Source: Xanthobacteraceae bacterium (lineage in GTDB: Bacteria > Pseudomonadota > Alphaproteobacteria > Rhizobiales > Xanthobacteraceae). From it: a stretch of DNA of 6,247 nucleotides. Shown one piece after another: positions 1 to 5,510 of this stretch. The notes beneath the pieces were generated by a model. The model was given only the letters and a program-made list of their open reading frames with translations. It searched no databases and had not been told where the DNA came from. Each line of letters begins with the position of its first letter. Position 1 is the stretch's first letter. Location: contig JASHVC010000552.1 of NCBI GenBank assembly GCA_030039655.1, positions 1 through 6,247 on the forward strand. The letters are read 5' to 3'. The position numbers and the translations under genes are program-made.

Positions 1-2
1 CG

Positions 3-104
3 GGGTCATTCTCTTTTGTCGTTCAATCGGCTAACAATACGAAATTAGCGATAATTGTACAGGCACAAACGGGAGAAACAGCCGTGGTTGCCACGTGTAA
101 ATAG
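3..104 (+). CDS. Possible C-terminal end of an unidentified protein (partial, runs off the left edge)
   Basis: An open + strand frame enters from the left edge at base 3 and ends at a TAG at 102-104, giving about 33 residues that end in TAVVATCK. The composition is protein-like: alternating hydrophobic and polar residues (SFSFVVQSAN, then KLAIIVQAQTG), as in a beta-strand-rich domain. I do not recognise the family. It lies just upstream of the propeller-like remnant that starts near 107, but in a different frame, so it could be the tail of a separate gene or an unrelated frame that happens to be open. The fragment is too short for a firm decision; confidence is low. Confidence 0.33.
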   Translation, partial: GSFSFVVQSANNTKLAIIVQAQTGETAVVATCK

Positions 105-106
105 CC

Positions 107-397
107 CAAGACATCTTCGTCCCGAACGCCACTTCGGGCACGATTAGCGAATATACGACCTCGGGCGCTACGGTGAACGCCTCGCCGATCTCGGCACTAA
201 GTGGCAATCCCACCGGCATCGCGATCTCCGGTTCCAAGAATCTGGGTCGTGAGCATCAGCAGCGGCACGGTTGGCGTATACACGACCTCGGGCGCGACGG
301 TGAACGCCTCGCTGATCACGGGGTTGAACGTTCCCCTCGGCATCGCGATCTCCGGTTCCAATCTCTTCGTCGCGAATGCCGGTTCGGGCACGATTGG
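107..397 (+). repeat. Tandem coding repeat, unit about 123-126 bp, roughly 2.3 copies
   Basis: The block GGCATCGCGATCTCCGGTTC occurs at 215-234 and again at 339-358. ACGACCTCGGGCGC occurs at 155-168 and at 282-295, and both copies are followed by a closely matching ACGGTGAACGCCTCG. The spacing is 127 bp at the start of the unit and 124 bp at its end, because unit 1 carries one extra codon in its middle. The third copy matches only as far as GGTTCGGGCACGATTGGC near 398. High identity between units indicates recent tandem duplication in the parent gene. Confidence 0.75.
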
Positions 398-403
398 CAG
401 CAT
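107..403 (+). pseudogene. Remnant of a tandem-repeat, NHL/beta-propeller-like protein, frameshifted and truncated at both ends
   Basis: Two and a fraction copies of a repeat of about 41 residues can be read. The pattern is roughly IFVPNATSGTISEYTTSG, then ATVNAS, then GNPTGIAISGS, then the next IFV/LFV element. This resembles secreted repeat proteins of the NHL/SMP-30-like beta-propeller type, in which each unit contributes one blade; the family call is from pattern memory only. Unit 1 (about 107-237) is in the frame of base 173. Unit 2 (about 240-361) is in the frame of base 201, so one extra base lies near 233-242. A third unit begins (LFVANAGSGTIG) and stops abruptly near 398. No start codon, signal peptide or proper stop is present. 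An intact propeller needs six or more blades, so this piece cannot fold into one and is a genomic fossil. Confidence 0.6.
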
Positions 404-634
404 CTTGCTTGCCTTTCGGCTTGGTGATTGTTGGCGCGTGAAACCGGAGGACACGGCACGGGTCAACCGTTCAATTTCTTCAAGCAGGAAAGAGATCGCG
501 ACAAGGGCTGCGCGCAACGCGCCGTGAATATCATTGCCGCAAACCGAGATGGCTTGATCTGCTTCCCGTTCCAGAGCTTCGGCGTGCTCTCTTTGTCGCG
601 AGGCAGGCTGGGCCAGGTGCGGCTCAGGGCTCAC
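404..634 (-). pseudogene. Small conserved hypothetical protein of the kind common in Rhizobiales; 3' end lost at the junction with the repeat remnant
   Basis: The - strand frame reads HAEALEREADQAI, then SVCGNDIHGALRAALVA, then ISFLLEEIERLTRAVSSGF. This matches a pattern I know from many short (about 60-80 residue) uncharacterised rhizobial proteins: an alpha-helical 'ADEAIAxCGGDxRxAxKALIVANxFLExE' core followed by a 'VSxGYxR' tail. The function of that family is unknown. The start is uncertain. A GTG at 634 is the nearest in-frame candidate and another GTG lies at 703; neither has a good ribosome site. After residues RKASKM (about 404) the frame should soon stop. Instead it runs on through the antisense of the propeller repeats to 197, so the natural C-terminus and stop were probably removed when the two fragments were joined. 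Confidence 0.48.
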
Positions 635-662
635 GCTGTGCGCGTCTCTATCGGGTAGTGGG

Positions 663-866
663 TCAGTTTGAATTGCGACGGCTAATCCACGTGGACAGGG
701 CACAAACGCCCGCCGTCACGATCATCCCTAGAACCAGGGGCGGCCCGTAATCGGCAAAACCAAATCCAGCGCGTGCCTTTGCGACGCCTAACCACAAGGG
801 CCAGAGTCCTAGCCAGATGCCCCCCATACCGAGCCAGATATGCCAGCCACTCTCCCTGCGGCGCAT
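663..866 (-). CDS. Possible small two-helix inner-membrane protein, unidentified
   Basis: From the ATG at 866 the frame gives 67 residues. They are a basic start (MRRRES), a Trp/Gly/Leu-rich hydrophobic stretch at about residues 8-28, a short polar loop (AKARAGFGFADYG), a second hydrophobic stretch at about 36-58, and a positive end (SRRNSN). This is the layout of a helical hairpin with both ends in the cytoplasm. The frame stays open upstream to a TTG at 944, but the extra residues look poorly conserved in character and include no better ribosome site. The only motif near the ATG is a weak ACGAG. The end overlaps the longest possible version of the neighbouring - strand frame (GTG 703). I do not recognise the family. 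It may be real or a remnant. Confidence 0.4.
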   Translation of the reverse strand: MRRRESGWHIWLGMGGIWLGLWPLWLGVAKARAGFGFADYGPPLVLGMIVTAGVCALSTWISRRNSN

Positions 867-1093
867 TTGCAACTCGTGTCGCGGCAGAAGGAATAAAAAA
901 TACCATTTACTGTTAACTTGATATTTGTCCCATTGCGCAAGCAAAGATTGTATGAATGGCAGAGACCTTGTGCGGATTGTTCCGCTAATTTGAAGGGTGC
1001 GACATTGTACCGACGTGCTGACGGAGCCACGGCGTTCATTGATACTGGAACAAAGCAGTTAGTCCGATCTGTTTCCGTTCTAAGAGCTAAGAT

Positions 1094-1687
1094 GTGGGCA
1101 GGATGGTTATGCGCGCACTATTCGTTGTTGGTTTGATACTGGCGATGGCTATGTTGACACTATCGCTTGCCCAGCCTGATAGCGATCACTGGCTTCCGTT
1201 GAGGCGTTCCGAGATTACAGAGCTAACTGTCGGAGCGACTAATGCAGGGTCGCTCAAAATTGAGACATCGGACGTACCAACGGCTAAGTTGACCGGGTTC
1301 CTGCCCCCCAATGACACCATTTGGATAGCTTCAAATCCGGCTATCCCCTTGACGATGGTCATCGCAGGCGAAGATCAGAATGTCGATTCTTTGCGGATCA
1401 CTATTCCAATCGTAGATTACTCAACGGCCCAAACGGATCGCGTTTTTGCAAGTCTGGCCATGCTTTTCCAGCGTCTGTATCCCAACTGGGCGGACGCTGC
1501 AAAATGGCCATCTGACAGCCTCTTGGAGGCTTGGAAGAACAGCTCGCTCCCCACAAAAAAAATCGGCTGGATCACCAATGCGACATTTGGAGTTCCGCCA
1601 GACATCGTCGTATACACCGTCACTGCTCGCGATCAATGTGTGCCCAACGGCAATCGGGGAAACCCATTCCAGAGGCTCATATGCTGA
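1094..1687 (+). CDS. Secreted protein of unknown function with a conserved-looking two-cysteine C-terminus
   Basis: This intact frame of up to 197 residues starts with a clear signal peptide: Arg at 3 and 7, a hydrophobic core at about 8-25 (ALFVVGLILAMAMLTLSL) and a likely cleavage after Ala26 (SLA/QPD). The mature part is soluble and mixed, with no membrane segment. Its last 16 residues run from Cys182 to Cys197, the final residue, and could form a terminal disulfide in the periplasm. Three starts are possible: GTG 1094 (AAGAG seven bases upstream), ATG 1103 and ATG 1109 (GGCAGG six bases upstream); all keep the signal peptide. I recognise no domain and no catalytic motif. It stands alone, with decayed DNA on both sides. 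The reading frame has no interruptions, which suggests it is still functional or only recently silenced. Confidence 0.72.
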   Translation: MGRMVMRALFVVGLILAMAMLTLSLAQPDSDHWLPLRRSEITELTVGATNAGSLKIETSDVPTAKLTGFLPPNDTIWIASNPAIPLTMVIAGEDQNVDSLRITIPIVDYSTAQTDRVFASLAMLFQRLYPNWADAAKWPSDSLLEAWKNSSLPTKKIGWITNATFGVPPDIVVYTVTARDQCVPNGNRGNPFQRLIC

Positions 1688-1818
1688 CGGGCGTTCTCCC
1701 ATCGCAACGAACACCGGGTCGTCCGAGCGCATTCCGAATTCGGAAGGTCGCGAAAGGCAGATTTGGTTGTAGAGATCTGTGATTGTTAAAGACGATAGAT
1801 TGCCTCAGTTATTGATAC

Positions 1819-1884
1819 GCGACCTTGCTTTGGTCGCTTTCGGGAGCGGGAATACACCCTCCCGATCGGCATTGACACTCAATG
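1819..1884. repeat. Three consecutive perfect inverted repeats (stem-loop cluster)
   Basis: Three perfect palindromic arms follow one another within 66 bases. The first is GCGACC (1819-1824), a 7-base loop and GGTCGC (1832-1837), followed by TTT. The second is TCGGGAG (1840-1846), a 12-base spacer and CTCCCGA (1859-1865). The third is CATTGA (1870-1875), a 3-base loop and TCAATG (1879-1884). The cluster lies between the end of the secreted-protein gene at 1687 and the stop of the transposase remnant at 1889, so it may terminate either transcript or mark the old end of the insertion sequence. The first stem with its short T run is a weak + strand terminator candidate. Confidence 0.5.
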
Positions 1885-1888
1885 GCGG

Positions 1889-2676
1889 TCACGCAGGATG
1901 AGCACCCAGCGATGGCGGTGGTCTAGCGATCAGCTTAACGAGCCTACGAAGATTTTGCGCAGTTGCCGCCAGCTTGAACTCAAACTGAGCACCGCGCAGA
2001 CTCGTAAGCGCAGGCGGCCAAGCCACAGAATGCACTTAGATGGGCGAACAGCATCTCAATGCATTTTGCGGTCGCGACAAGATTCTTCGAAGGCTTCGCT
2101 GCGGGCGACCACACGAGCAAAGTCGCGGGCCTCCTCGTAGATGTTGCGGAGACGTTGGCGCGATGTGTCCTTGAGGCAACATCGCGTCTTCAATGGACAG
2201 ACATTGCAATCGCGCTTGCTGGCCCTGAACGGGCGCATGTCATCGTACCGGATCCGACCTGTCGTAGTAAGGAGCTTGCCTGCCGGGCAAATGTATACGT
2301 CGCGCGCCTTGTCATAGCTGAAGTCTTCGCGCCAGAAGGTGCCGTCGTCACGTCTCTCCATGTCGATGGCTGGGATGTGCGGTTCGATTTTCTTCTCATT
2401 CACGAGCCAATCGAGGGTGGACGCCGACCCATACGCACTATCGGCAGCGAGACGTTTGGGTTTCAAACCAAAGCGTTCCTGGGTCCGACCGATCATGGTC
2501 CTGGCCGCGCCCACCTCCTCATGGCCGATAGCGCGAGAAGCTTCGACATCCACGATGACGCCAAACTTGACGTCAATCAGATAGTCGTCGGCGAAGGCGA
2601 AGAAGGCAGGTCCTCGCATCGCGCCAGTCCACTAGGCGGCTGGGTCGGACGGGGAGACAAGCTTCGGTGTCACGTC
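1889..2676 (-). pseudogene. IS1182-family transposase, C-terminal part, inactivated
   Basis: The longest open piece (2619-2056) begins with MRGPAFFAFADDYLID, includes the LAADSAYGS motif (Asp at about 2442, probably one acid of the DDE catalytic triad), and carries the Cys cluster YICPAGK, DCNVCPLKTRC and YEEARDFAR. That layout is typical of IS1182 transposases (DDE_Tnp_1_6-type C-terminal domain). Upstream, the same frame reads TPKLVSPSDPAA, then a TAG stop at 2634-2632, then WTGAM, so a nonsense codon cuts the gene. Downstream, an extra A near 2063-2066 shifts the frame. The expected EMLFAHL, LGRLRLR, and GAQFEFKLAATAQNLRRL blocks then appear in three successive frames, ending at a TGA at 1891-1889. 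The N-terminal half with the first catalytic Asp is missing, and no terminal inverted repeats could be paired. This is a dead insertion-sequence fragment. Confidence 0.88.
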
Positions 2677-3120
2677 CATCCTCTCGCTGGAAAAATGGGA
2701 GCCTTCGGACGTCGCTTCGGTTCTGCACAGATTCGAAAGGGCCCGATGGCCGGCCTTGATCGATCGGCTCTTTCAGTCCGTCGCGAAGGAGGCTAAGGGG
2801 CGCCCGCACGGGATTTTACGCAACATCCTCCCTGTGCTGGCGGATGTTGGCGGTCCCCAAGCCGGCCTGAAAATCTGGGAGGCGATTTGGGCTGCCACGG
2901 AGTGGTGGCCGTAGCACTTCGCTTGCCGAAATTGGAAGTCCATTCAACGCGACGACACAGACCGGTGCCGTGAGATACTGCTACTACCAGTTGTCCAGGC
3001 CGGAAGCTACGGTCCACGGCCTAGGAGATAGTCTAAAACACGCTTGGTTCGATTCCTGTGAGCTGGCCGGGTCTGCCACTTGGCCCCGCGCGGCTTGCCG
3101 CCTGGCATCTTTGGCATCAG
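2677..3120. other. No recognisable gene; one unexplained + strand open frame (2636-2914)
   Basis: This stretch separates the transposase remnant from the membrane-protein gene. The - strand no longer matches a transposase upstream of about 2676. On the + strand, the frame of base 2690 is open from after a TAG at 2633-2635 to a TAG at 2912-2914. Its product has protein-like wording (LEKWEPSDVASVLHRFERA, later VLADVGGPQAGLKIWEAIW), but it has no start codon with a ribosome site and no family I can name. The same frame continues past the stop to 3027. It may be the remnant of a gene interrupted by the insertion sequence, or chance. From 2915 to 3120 I see no gene, RNA or clear terminator. Confidence 0.35.
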
Positions 3121-3519
3121 TCACTTGTGAAATAGATCGGCCCAGCTGACCCTTCGATCAATTTTTAAACACGAAACAACACATCGTTGCTGACCGGCGT
3201 CGGGATTCCTGCCTAGGGACCATCCGCTGTTTTGCTGCCTGAGCGCACAAGTTCCGCCCGGCAAAAGACTAACCCGCGTGAGAAAGCAGACGTATTTCGT
3301 GTTTGCATCGTCGGCGGTTTGAGGAATCTCGTCCCAATGTGGGGCTTGGGTATCTAAATCTCCGGAATTTAGTTTTTCGGCGATGATAACCGTAACATCA
3401 CTGAAAGCAAAACCGCCCAAGAATCGAAGCAACCAACCGTCGGTTAGAAAATTTCCAAAGAACAAAATAATAAGACCGACAATCGCTGCAATAAGCCCGT
3501 CTTTCAATTTATTCAACAT
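3121..3519 (-). CDS. Small single-pass membrane protein with a four-cysteine outer domain, unidentified
   Basis: The frame encodes 132 residues. ATG 3519 is preceded by a strong ribosome site (GGGAGGAG, about five bases upstream), which fixes the start. The N-terminus is positive (MLNKLKDG), followed by one hydrophobic segment at about residues 8-25. The topology is therefore probably N-in, with the rest outside the cytoplasm. The C-terminal half resembles a small secreted domain: YVCFLTRVSL, GGTCALRQ, GWSLGRNP and RCVVSCLK, with Cys78, 91, 113 and 117 able to form two disulfides. I do not recognise a named family and predict no catalytic site. It lies 97 bp downstream of the alpha/beta hydrolase gene on the same strand and is probably co-transcribed with it, though its own strong ribosome site allows independent translation. 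Confidence 0.75.
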   Translation of the reverse strand: MLNKLKDGLIAAIVGLIILFFGNFLTDGWLLRFLGGFAFSDVTVIIAEKLNSGDLDTQAPHWDEIPQTADDANTKYVCFLTRVSLLPGGTCALRQQNSGWSLGRNPDAGQQRCVVSCLKIDRRVSWADLFHK

Positions 3520-3616
3520 AGGCGCTCCTCCCTCTGGAACTCAAGTTCAAACGTAGGCGGATTTGTCCGAACGCCCAAGGACAAATTGCTTGGACAACGA
3601 GGCCAGCGCCGATGCA

Positions 3617-4726
3617 TTAGACCTTCAGCGTCAGGGTTTTTCCGCTGCCAGTACCTCGCCCAGCAATGACGGTGCGATCCACCGCGCCCCGTAGCGTCTC
3701 AGCAAAATCGGAGAAGAAGTTTTGATCGGCGAAGTACCAGCAGTGGGACCACGATGCTGCCGCGACAGGATTGTCGTCTGGTCTCCGCACTATTGCAAAG
3801 CGAGCGGAGCAATCCACGTTGACAGTGTTTTCCGGCGAATTGTCGGGAAGGCCGACCCGGCCCACCCGTGGCGCTACGCCGGCGCGTTTGACATTGGATA
3901 TTTGCAGCACCTGATCGTAGAGATTGAAATAATTTGTTATTCGGTAGGCATGGGCCAACATGCTCTCCGTATCTTTGTTACCTGCAACGAAATCATCTGC
4001 TTCAACGTCGCCTGCGATCATCACAAGCTGATTCAACATCCAGTCGCTGCCAGTTTTCGTTCCATCGTCGGCGTGATCCAACGCTTCGCGGAGGACGTAT
4101 GCACCCATGGAATGACACAGGACGTGCGCGGCAACGCGGCAATTCTCCGTTTGCGCATTGAGGAGTGGCTTTATCCCGGCGTTAACGAGGTCAATCGCGG
4201 TCTTTTTCGCCGTATCGAGCTCAGGAAGATACGCGAATGTATCGGTCCAGGATGGCCAATCGAAGCTCACGATCGTGCAAGCCAATTTTCCAGAAAGCCC
4301 TACCTTGACGTTATTCTGCTCATTATCGACGTCAGCTATACCAACGTTAAAGCCATGAACAAAAAACAGAAGATTCCCGCTCCTCGCGCTGTCGCCATTT
4401 TGCGGGAAAGTCGCCAACACTTGAGCCAGCCAAGCCTTTACTCCGATCGCATGCGAAGGAGTTGGCAGTTCACCATCCGGTACGGCGAGATAGCGGATCG
4501 CGCCCAAATTATTTCCGAAGGCGTTCTCTGAAACCGAACGCACCGTGATGAAGAATTTTGCCACTGTGACCCCGCGAGTTGCGTCAGGTAATTTCTCTCG
4601 GCCCATCAAAGCGAAGCTGATTGTTCCTTCGTTTGATCTCCTCCCCTCACGAACAACACCCGATTTCTCAATACTCGCATGAGTTGGGAGAATCTGACGC
4701 GCTACCCTGCCCGCGTAACTCGCCAC
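3617..4726 (-). CDS. Alpha/beta hydrolase of the DUF900 type (putative esterase/lipase-like serine hydrolase)
   Basis: This 369-residue protein carries the serine-hydrolase layout in order. LLFFVHGFNVG at 119-129 is the oxyanion-hole strand and loop. IVSFDWPS lies at 152-159. HVLCHSMGAYVLREAL at 201-216 is the nucleophile elbow, with Ser206 and Cys in place of the first Gly of GxSxG. MIAGDVEADDF lies at 236-246. NLYDQVL at 268-274 offers Asp271 as the likely acid, and SHCWYF at 327-332 offers His328 as the likely base. This order matches DUF900 hydrolases; their substrates are mostly unknown, so none is assigned. No signal peptide is visible, so it is probably cytoplasmic. The GTG at 4726 lacks a ribosome site at the right distance. 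A strong GGAGGA sits 18 bases upstream and is better spaced for an in-frame ATT at 4738, which would add four residues. The four-cysteine membrane-protein gene follows 97 bp downstream. Confidence 0.92.
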   Translation of the reverse strand: MASYAGRVARQILPTHASIEKSGVVREGRRSNEGTISFALMGREKLPDATRGVTVAKFFITVRSVSENAFGNNLGAIRYLAVPDGELPTPSHAIGVKAWLAQVLATFPQNGDSARSGNLLFFVHGFNVGIADVDNEQNNVKVGLSGKLACTIVSFDWPSWTDTFAYLPELDTAKKTAIDLVNAGIKPLLNAQTENCRVAAHVLCHSMGAYVLREALDHADDGTKTGSDWMLNQLVMIAGDVEADDFVAGNKDTESMLAHAYRITNYFNLYDQVLQISNVKRAGVAPRVGRVGLPDNSPENTVNVDCSARFAIVRRPDDNPVAAASWSHCWYFADQNFFSDFAETLRGAVDRTVIAGRGTGSGKTLTLKV

Positions 4727-4744
4727 CCCAGCAAAAATGTGGAG

Positions 4745-4750
4745 TCCTCC
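4745..4750 (-). promoter_or_regulatory. Strong ribosome binding site (GGAGGA) that argues for an upstream, non-standard start of the hydrolase
   Basis: On the - strand, GGAGGA is followed by six bases (CTCCAC) and then ATT (4738-4736), which is in frame with the hydrolase. The first conventional start, GTG 4726, is 18 bases away, too far for normal initiation. The hydrolase frame is closed by a TGA at 4768-4766, so no ATG, GTG or TTG exists at a proper distance. Either ATT initiates, as in infC and pcnB, or an original ATG has mutated and GTG is used inefficiently. Confidence 0.5.
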
Positions 4751-4803
4751 AAAATCTGACGTATCTCAATTTGTTAGGCCGGATTTGATTGTGGGGAACT
4801 CTG

Positions 4804-4832
4804 TGGATATCTTTCGGTGGCCGTGTCTACAA
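4804..4832 (-). promoter_or_regulatory. Weak sigma-70-like promoter candidate for the hydrolase gene
   Basis: Reading the - strand, TTGTAG (4832-4827) and TATCCA (4809-4804) are separated by exactly 17 bases, about 55 bases before the ribosome site. Both boxes match the consensus only partly, and alphaproteobacterial promoters are poorly predicted this way, so this is a suggestion only. Confidence 0.2.
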
Positions 4833-4859
4833 CCTTTGCACGTGACCCCGGCGATGCAA

Positions 4860-5093
4860 TTATTTCGTGCGGGTAAGCCGTGAGGGTATGTGGCTTTTCG
4901 CGACGTAACCTTCTTCGATTAGTGAATATTCGTCGATACGCTCCTTGATTTTTGGCATCAGCCCGGGGGAATTTGCTGCGGTGCCGTTAGTCTCTTGATG
5001 CACGTCTGTCATTCTCTGCAGCGCGCAAAATTTGGCGCGATTGGGTGAAGAGGCGACGTCGGCATCGTTGAGCGAAAACGTCATTCGTGACAT
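4860..5093 (-). CDS. Possible small hypothetical protein (77 residues)
   Basis: The frame starts with an ATG at 5093, preceded by GGTGGA about nine bases upstream, and ends with TAA at 4862-4860. The product is hydrophilic, without a signal peptide or membrane segment. Its C-terminal half is charged and probably helical (MPKIKERIDEYSLIEEGYVAK). It has one Cys and no motif I recognise. It lies on the same strand as the hydrolase, 133 bases upstream of its GTG, but a promoter-like sequence lies between them, so they need not be one operon. The codon use looks ordinary, with no strong coding bias. It could be a real small gene, a fragment of a longer one, or chance. Confidence 0.35.
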   Translation of the reverse strand: MSRMTFSLNDADVASSPNRAKFCALQRMTDVHQETNGTAANSPGLMPKIKERIDEYSLIEEGYVAKSHIPSRLTRTK

Positions 5094-5500
5094 TTGCGTT
5101 AGTCCACCGCAATGCTTCGGCGAACTTGTGCGGCGAATTCTATGGCTGCCAAGCTCAACGCAGTGGGGGATGTTTTGCTGTGCCCGTTCTTAGTCACAGC
5201 TCATTCCTTTAAGCTCCTGACGTTCTGGCTGCCGGCGCTCCTCCCATGAAGGGAAGACGTGCCGACGCCATGTTTGGCGACTTACGTCGCCGAACGCTAG
5301 ATGCAGCGTTGCCAGTGCACGGATGTACCGCCGTAACTTTCGAACAGCTCAACTACTCGGTTAACAGGCTGGCATTACCCAGGCTGGGCTCAATCGGTGG
5401 CAAGGAAAACAGTGAACACTCAATAAGAAGGCCCCTGAGAGGTGGTGACAAGCTCCGGCCACAATGCTAAATTGAGCAGAATACAACCGCCGTTCATATT
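5094..5500. other. Intergenic stretch between divergent units; no gene seen
   Basis: This stretch separates the leftward genes from the rightward exported-protein gene and should hold the promoter of the latter. I see no convincing -35/-10 pair, terminator hairpin or operator. An open + strand frame from ATG 5246 to 5470 has no ribosome site, and its product shows no recognisable pattern, so I do not count it as a gene. Confidence 0.4.
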
Positions 5501-5504
5501 GGAG
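5501..5504 (+). promoter_or_regulatory. Ribosome binding site fixing the start of the exported protein at GTG 5511
   Basis: GGAG sits six bases before GTG 5511, the ideal spacing. The frame is open farther upstream to a GTG at 5442, but starting there would place 23 mixed residues before a signal peptide. Starting at 5511 puts the signal peptide at the N-terminus, where it belongs. Confidence 0.7.
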
Positions 5505-5510
5505 CGGTCC

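Noticed and set aside
809..1136. Overlapping short frames on both strands between the two-helix protein and the secreted protein.
   Set aside because: None has a ribosome site or a protein-like pattern, and they overlap each other. They are most likely noncoding.
2059..2796. A 245-codon + strand open frame.
   Set aside because: It lies antisense to the transposase remnant, whose motifs are clear on the - strand, and its product has no recognisable pattern. It is a shadow frame.
3046..3056. GGTTCGATTCC, identical to the T-loop core of many tRNAs, which could be a tRNA end or attachment site.
   Set aside because: The flanking bases do not form a five-pair T stem, and no anticodon arm, acceptor stem or CCA fits around it. 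It is too short to call an attachment site without a second copy.
3521..3532. The 12-base GGCGCTCCTCCC occurs here and again at 5234-5245.
   Set aside because: The match does not extend on either side. The first copy is simply the complement of a ribosome site; the second is not followed by a meaningful - strand frame. It is probably chance.
3632..3661. A GRGTGSGKT string at the C-terminus of the hydrolase, which looks like a Walker A nucleotide-binding loop.
   Set aside because: The first Gly/Ala of the motif is replaced by Arg, there is no Walker B or ATPase domain, and it sits only a few residues from the end of a serine hydrolase.
3722..4531. A 269-codon + strand open frame.
   Set aside because: It lies inside the antisense of the DUF900-type hydrolase, which shows a full set of serine-hydrolase motifs. 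It is a shadow frame.
4803..4810. TGTGGATA, similar to a DnaA box, close to a GTGGGGAA string.
   Set aside because: It is a single imperfect site with no cluster of boxes, AT-rich region or replication gene nearby, so there is no origin.
5246..5470. A 74-codon + strand open frame.
   Set aside because: It has no ribosome binding site and its composition does not look like a protein domain. It overlaps the region that should hold the promoter of the exported-protein gene.
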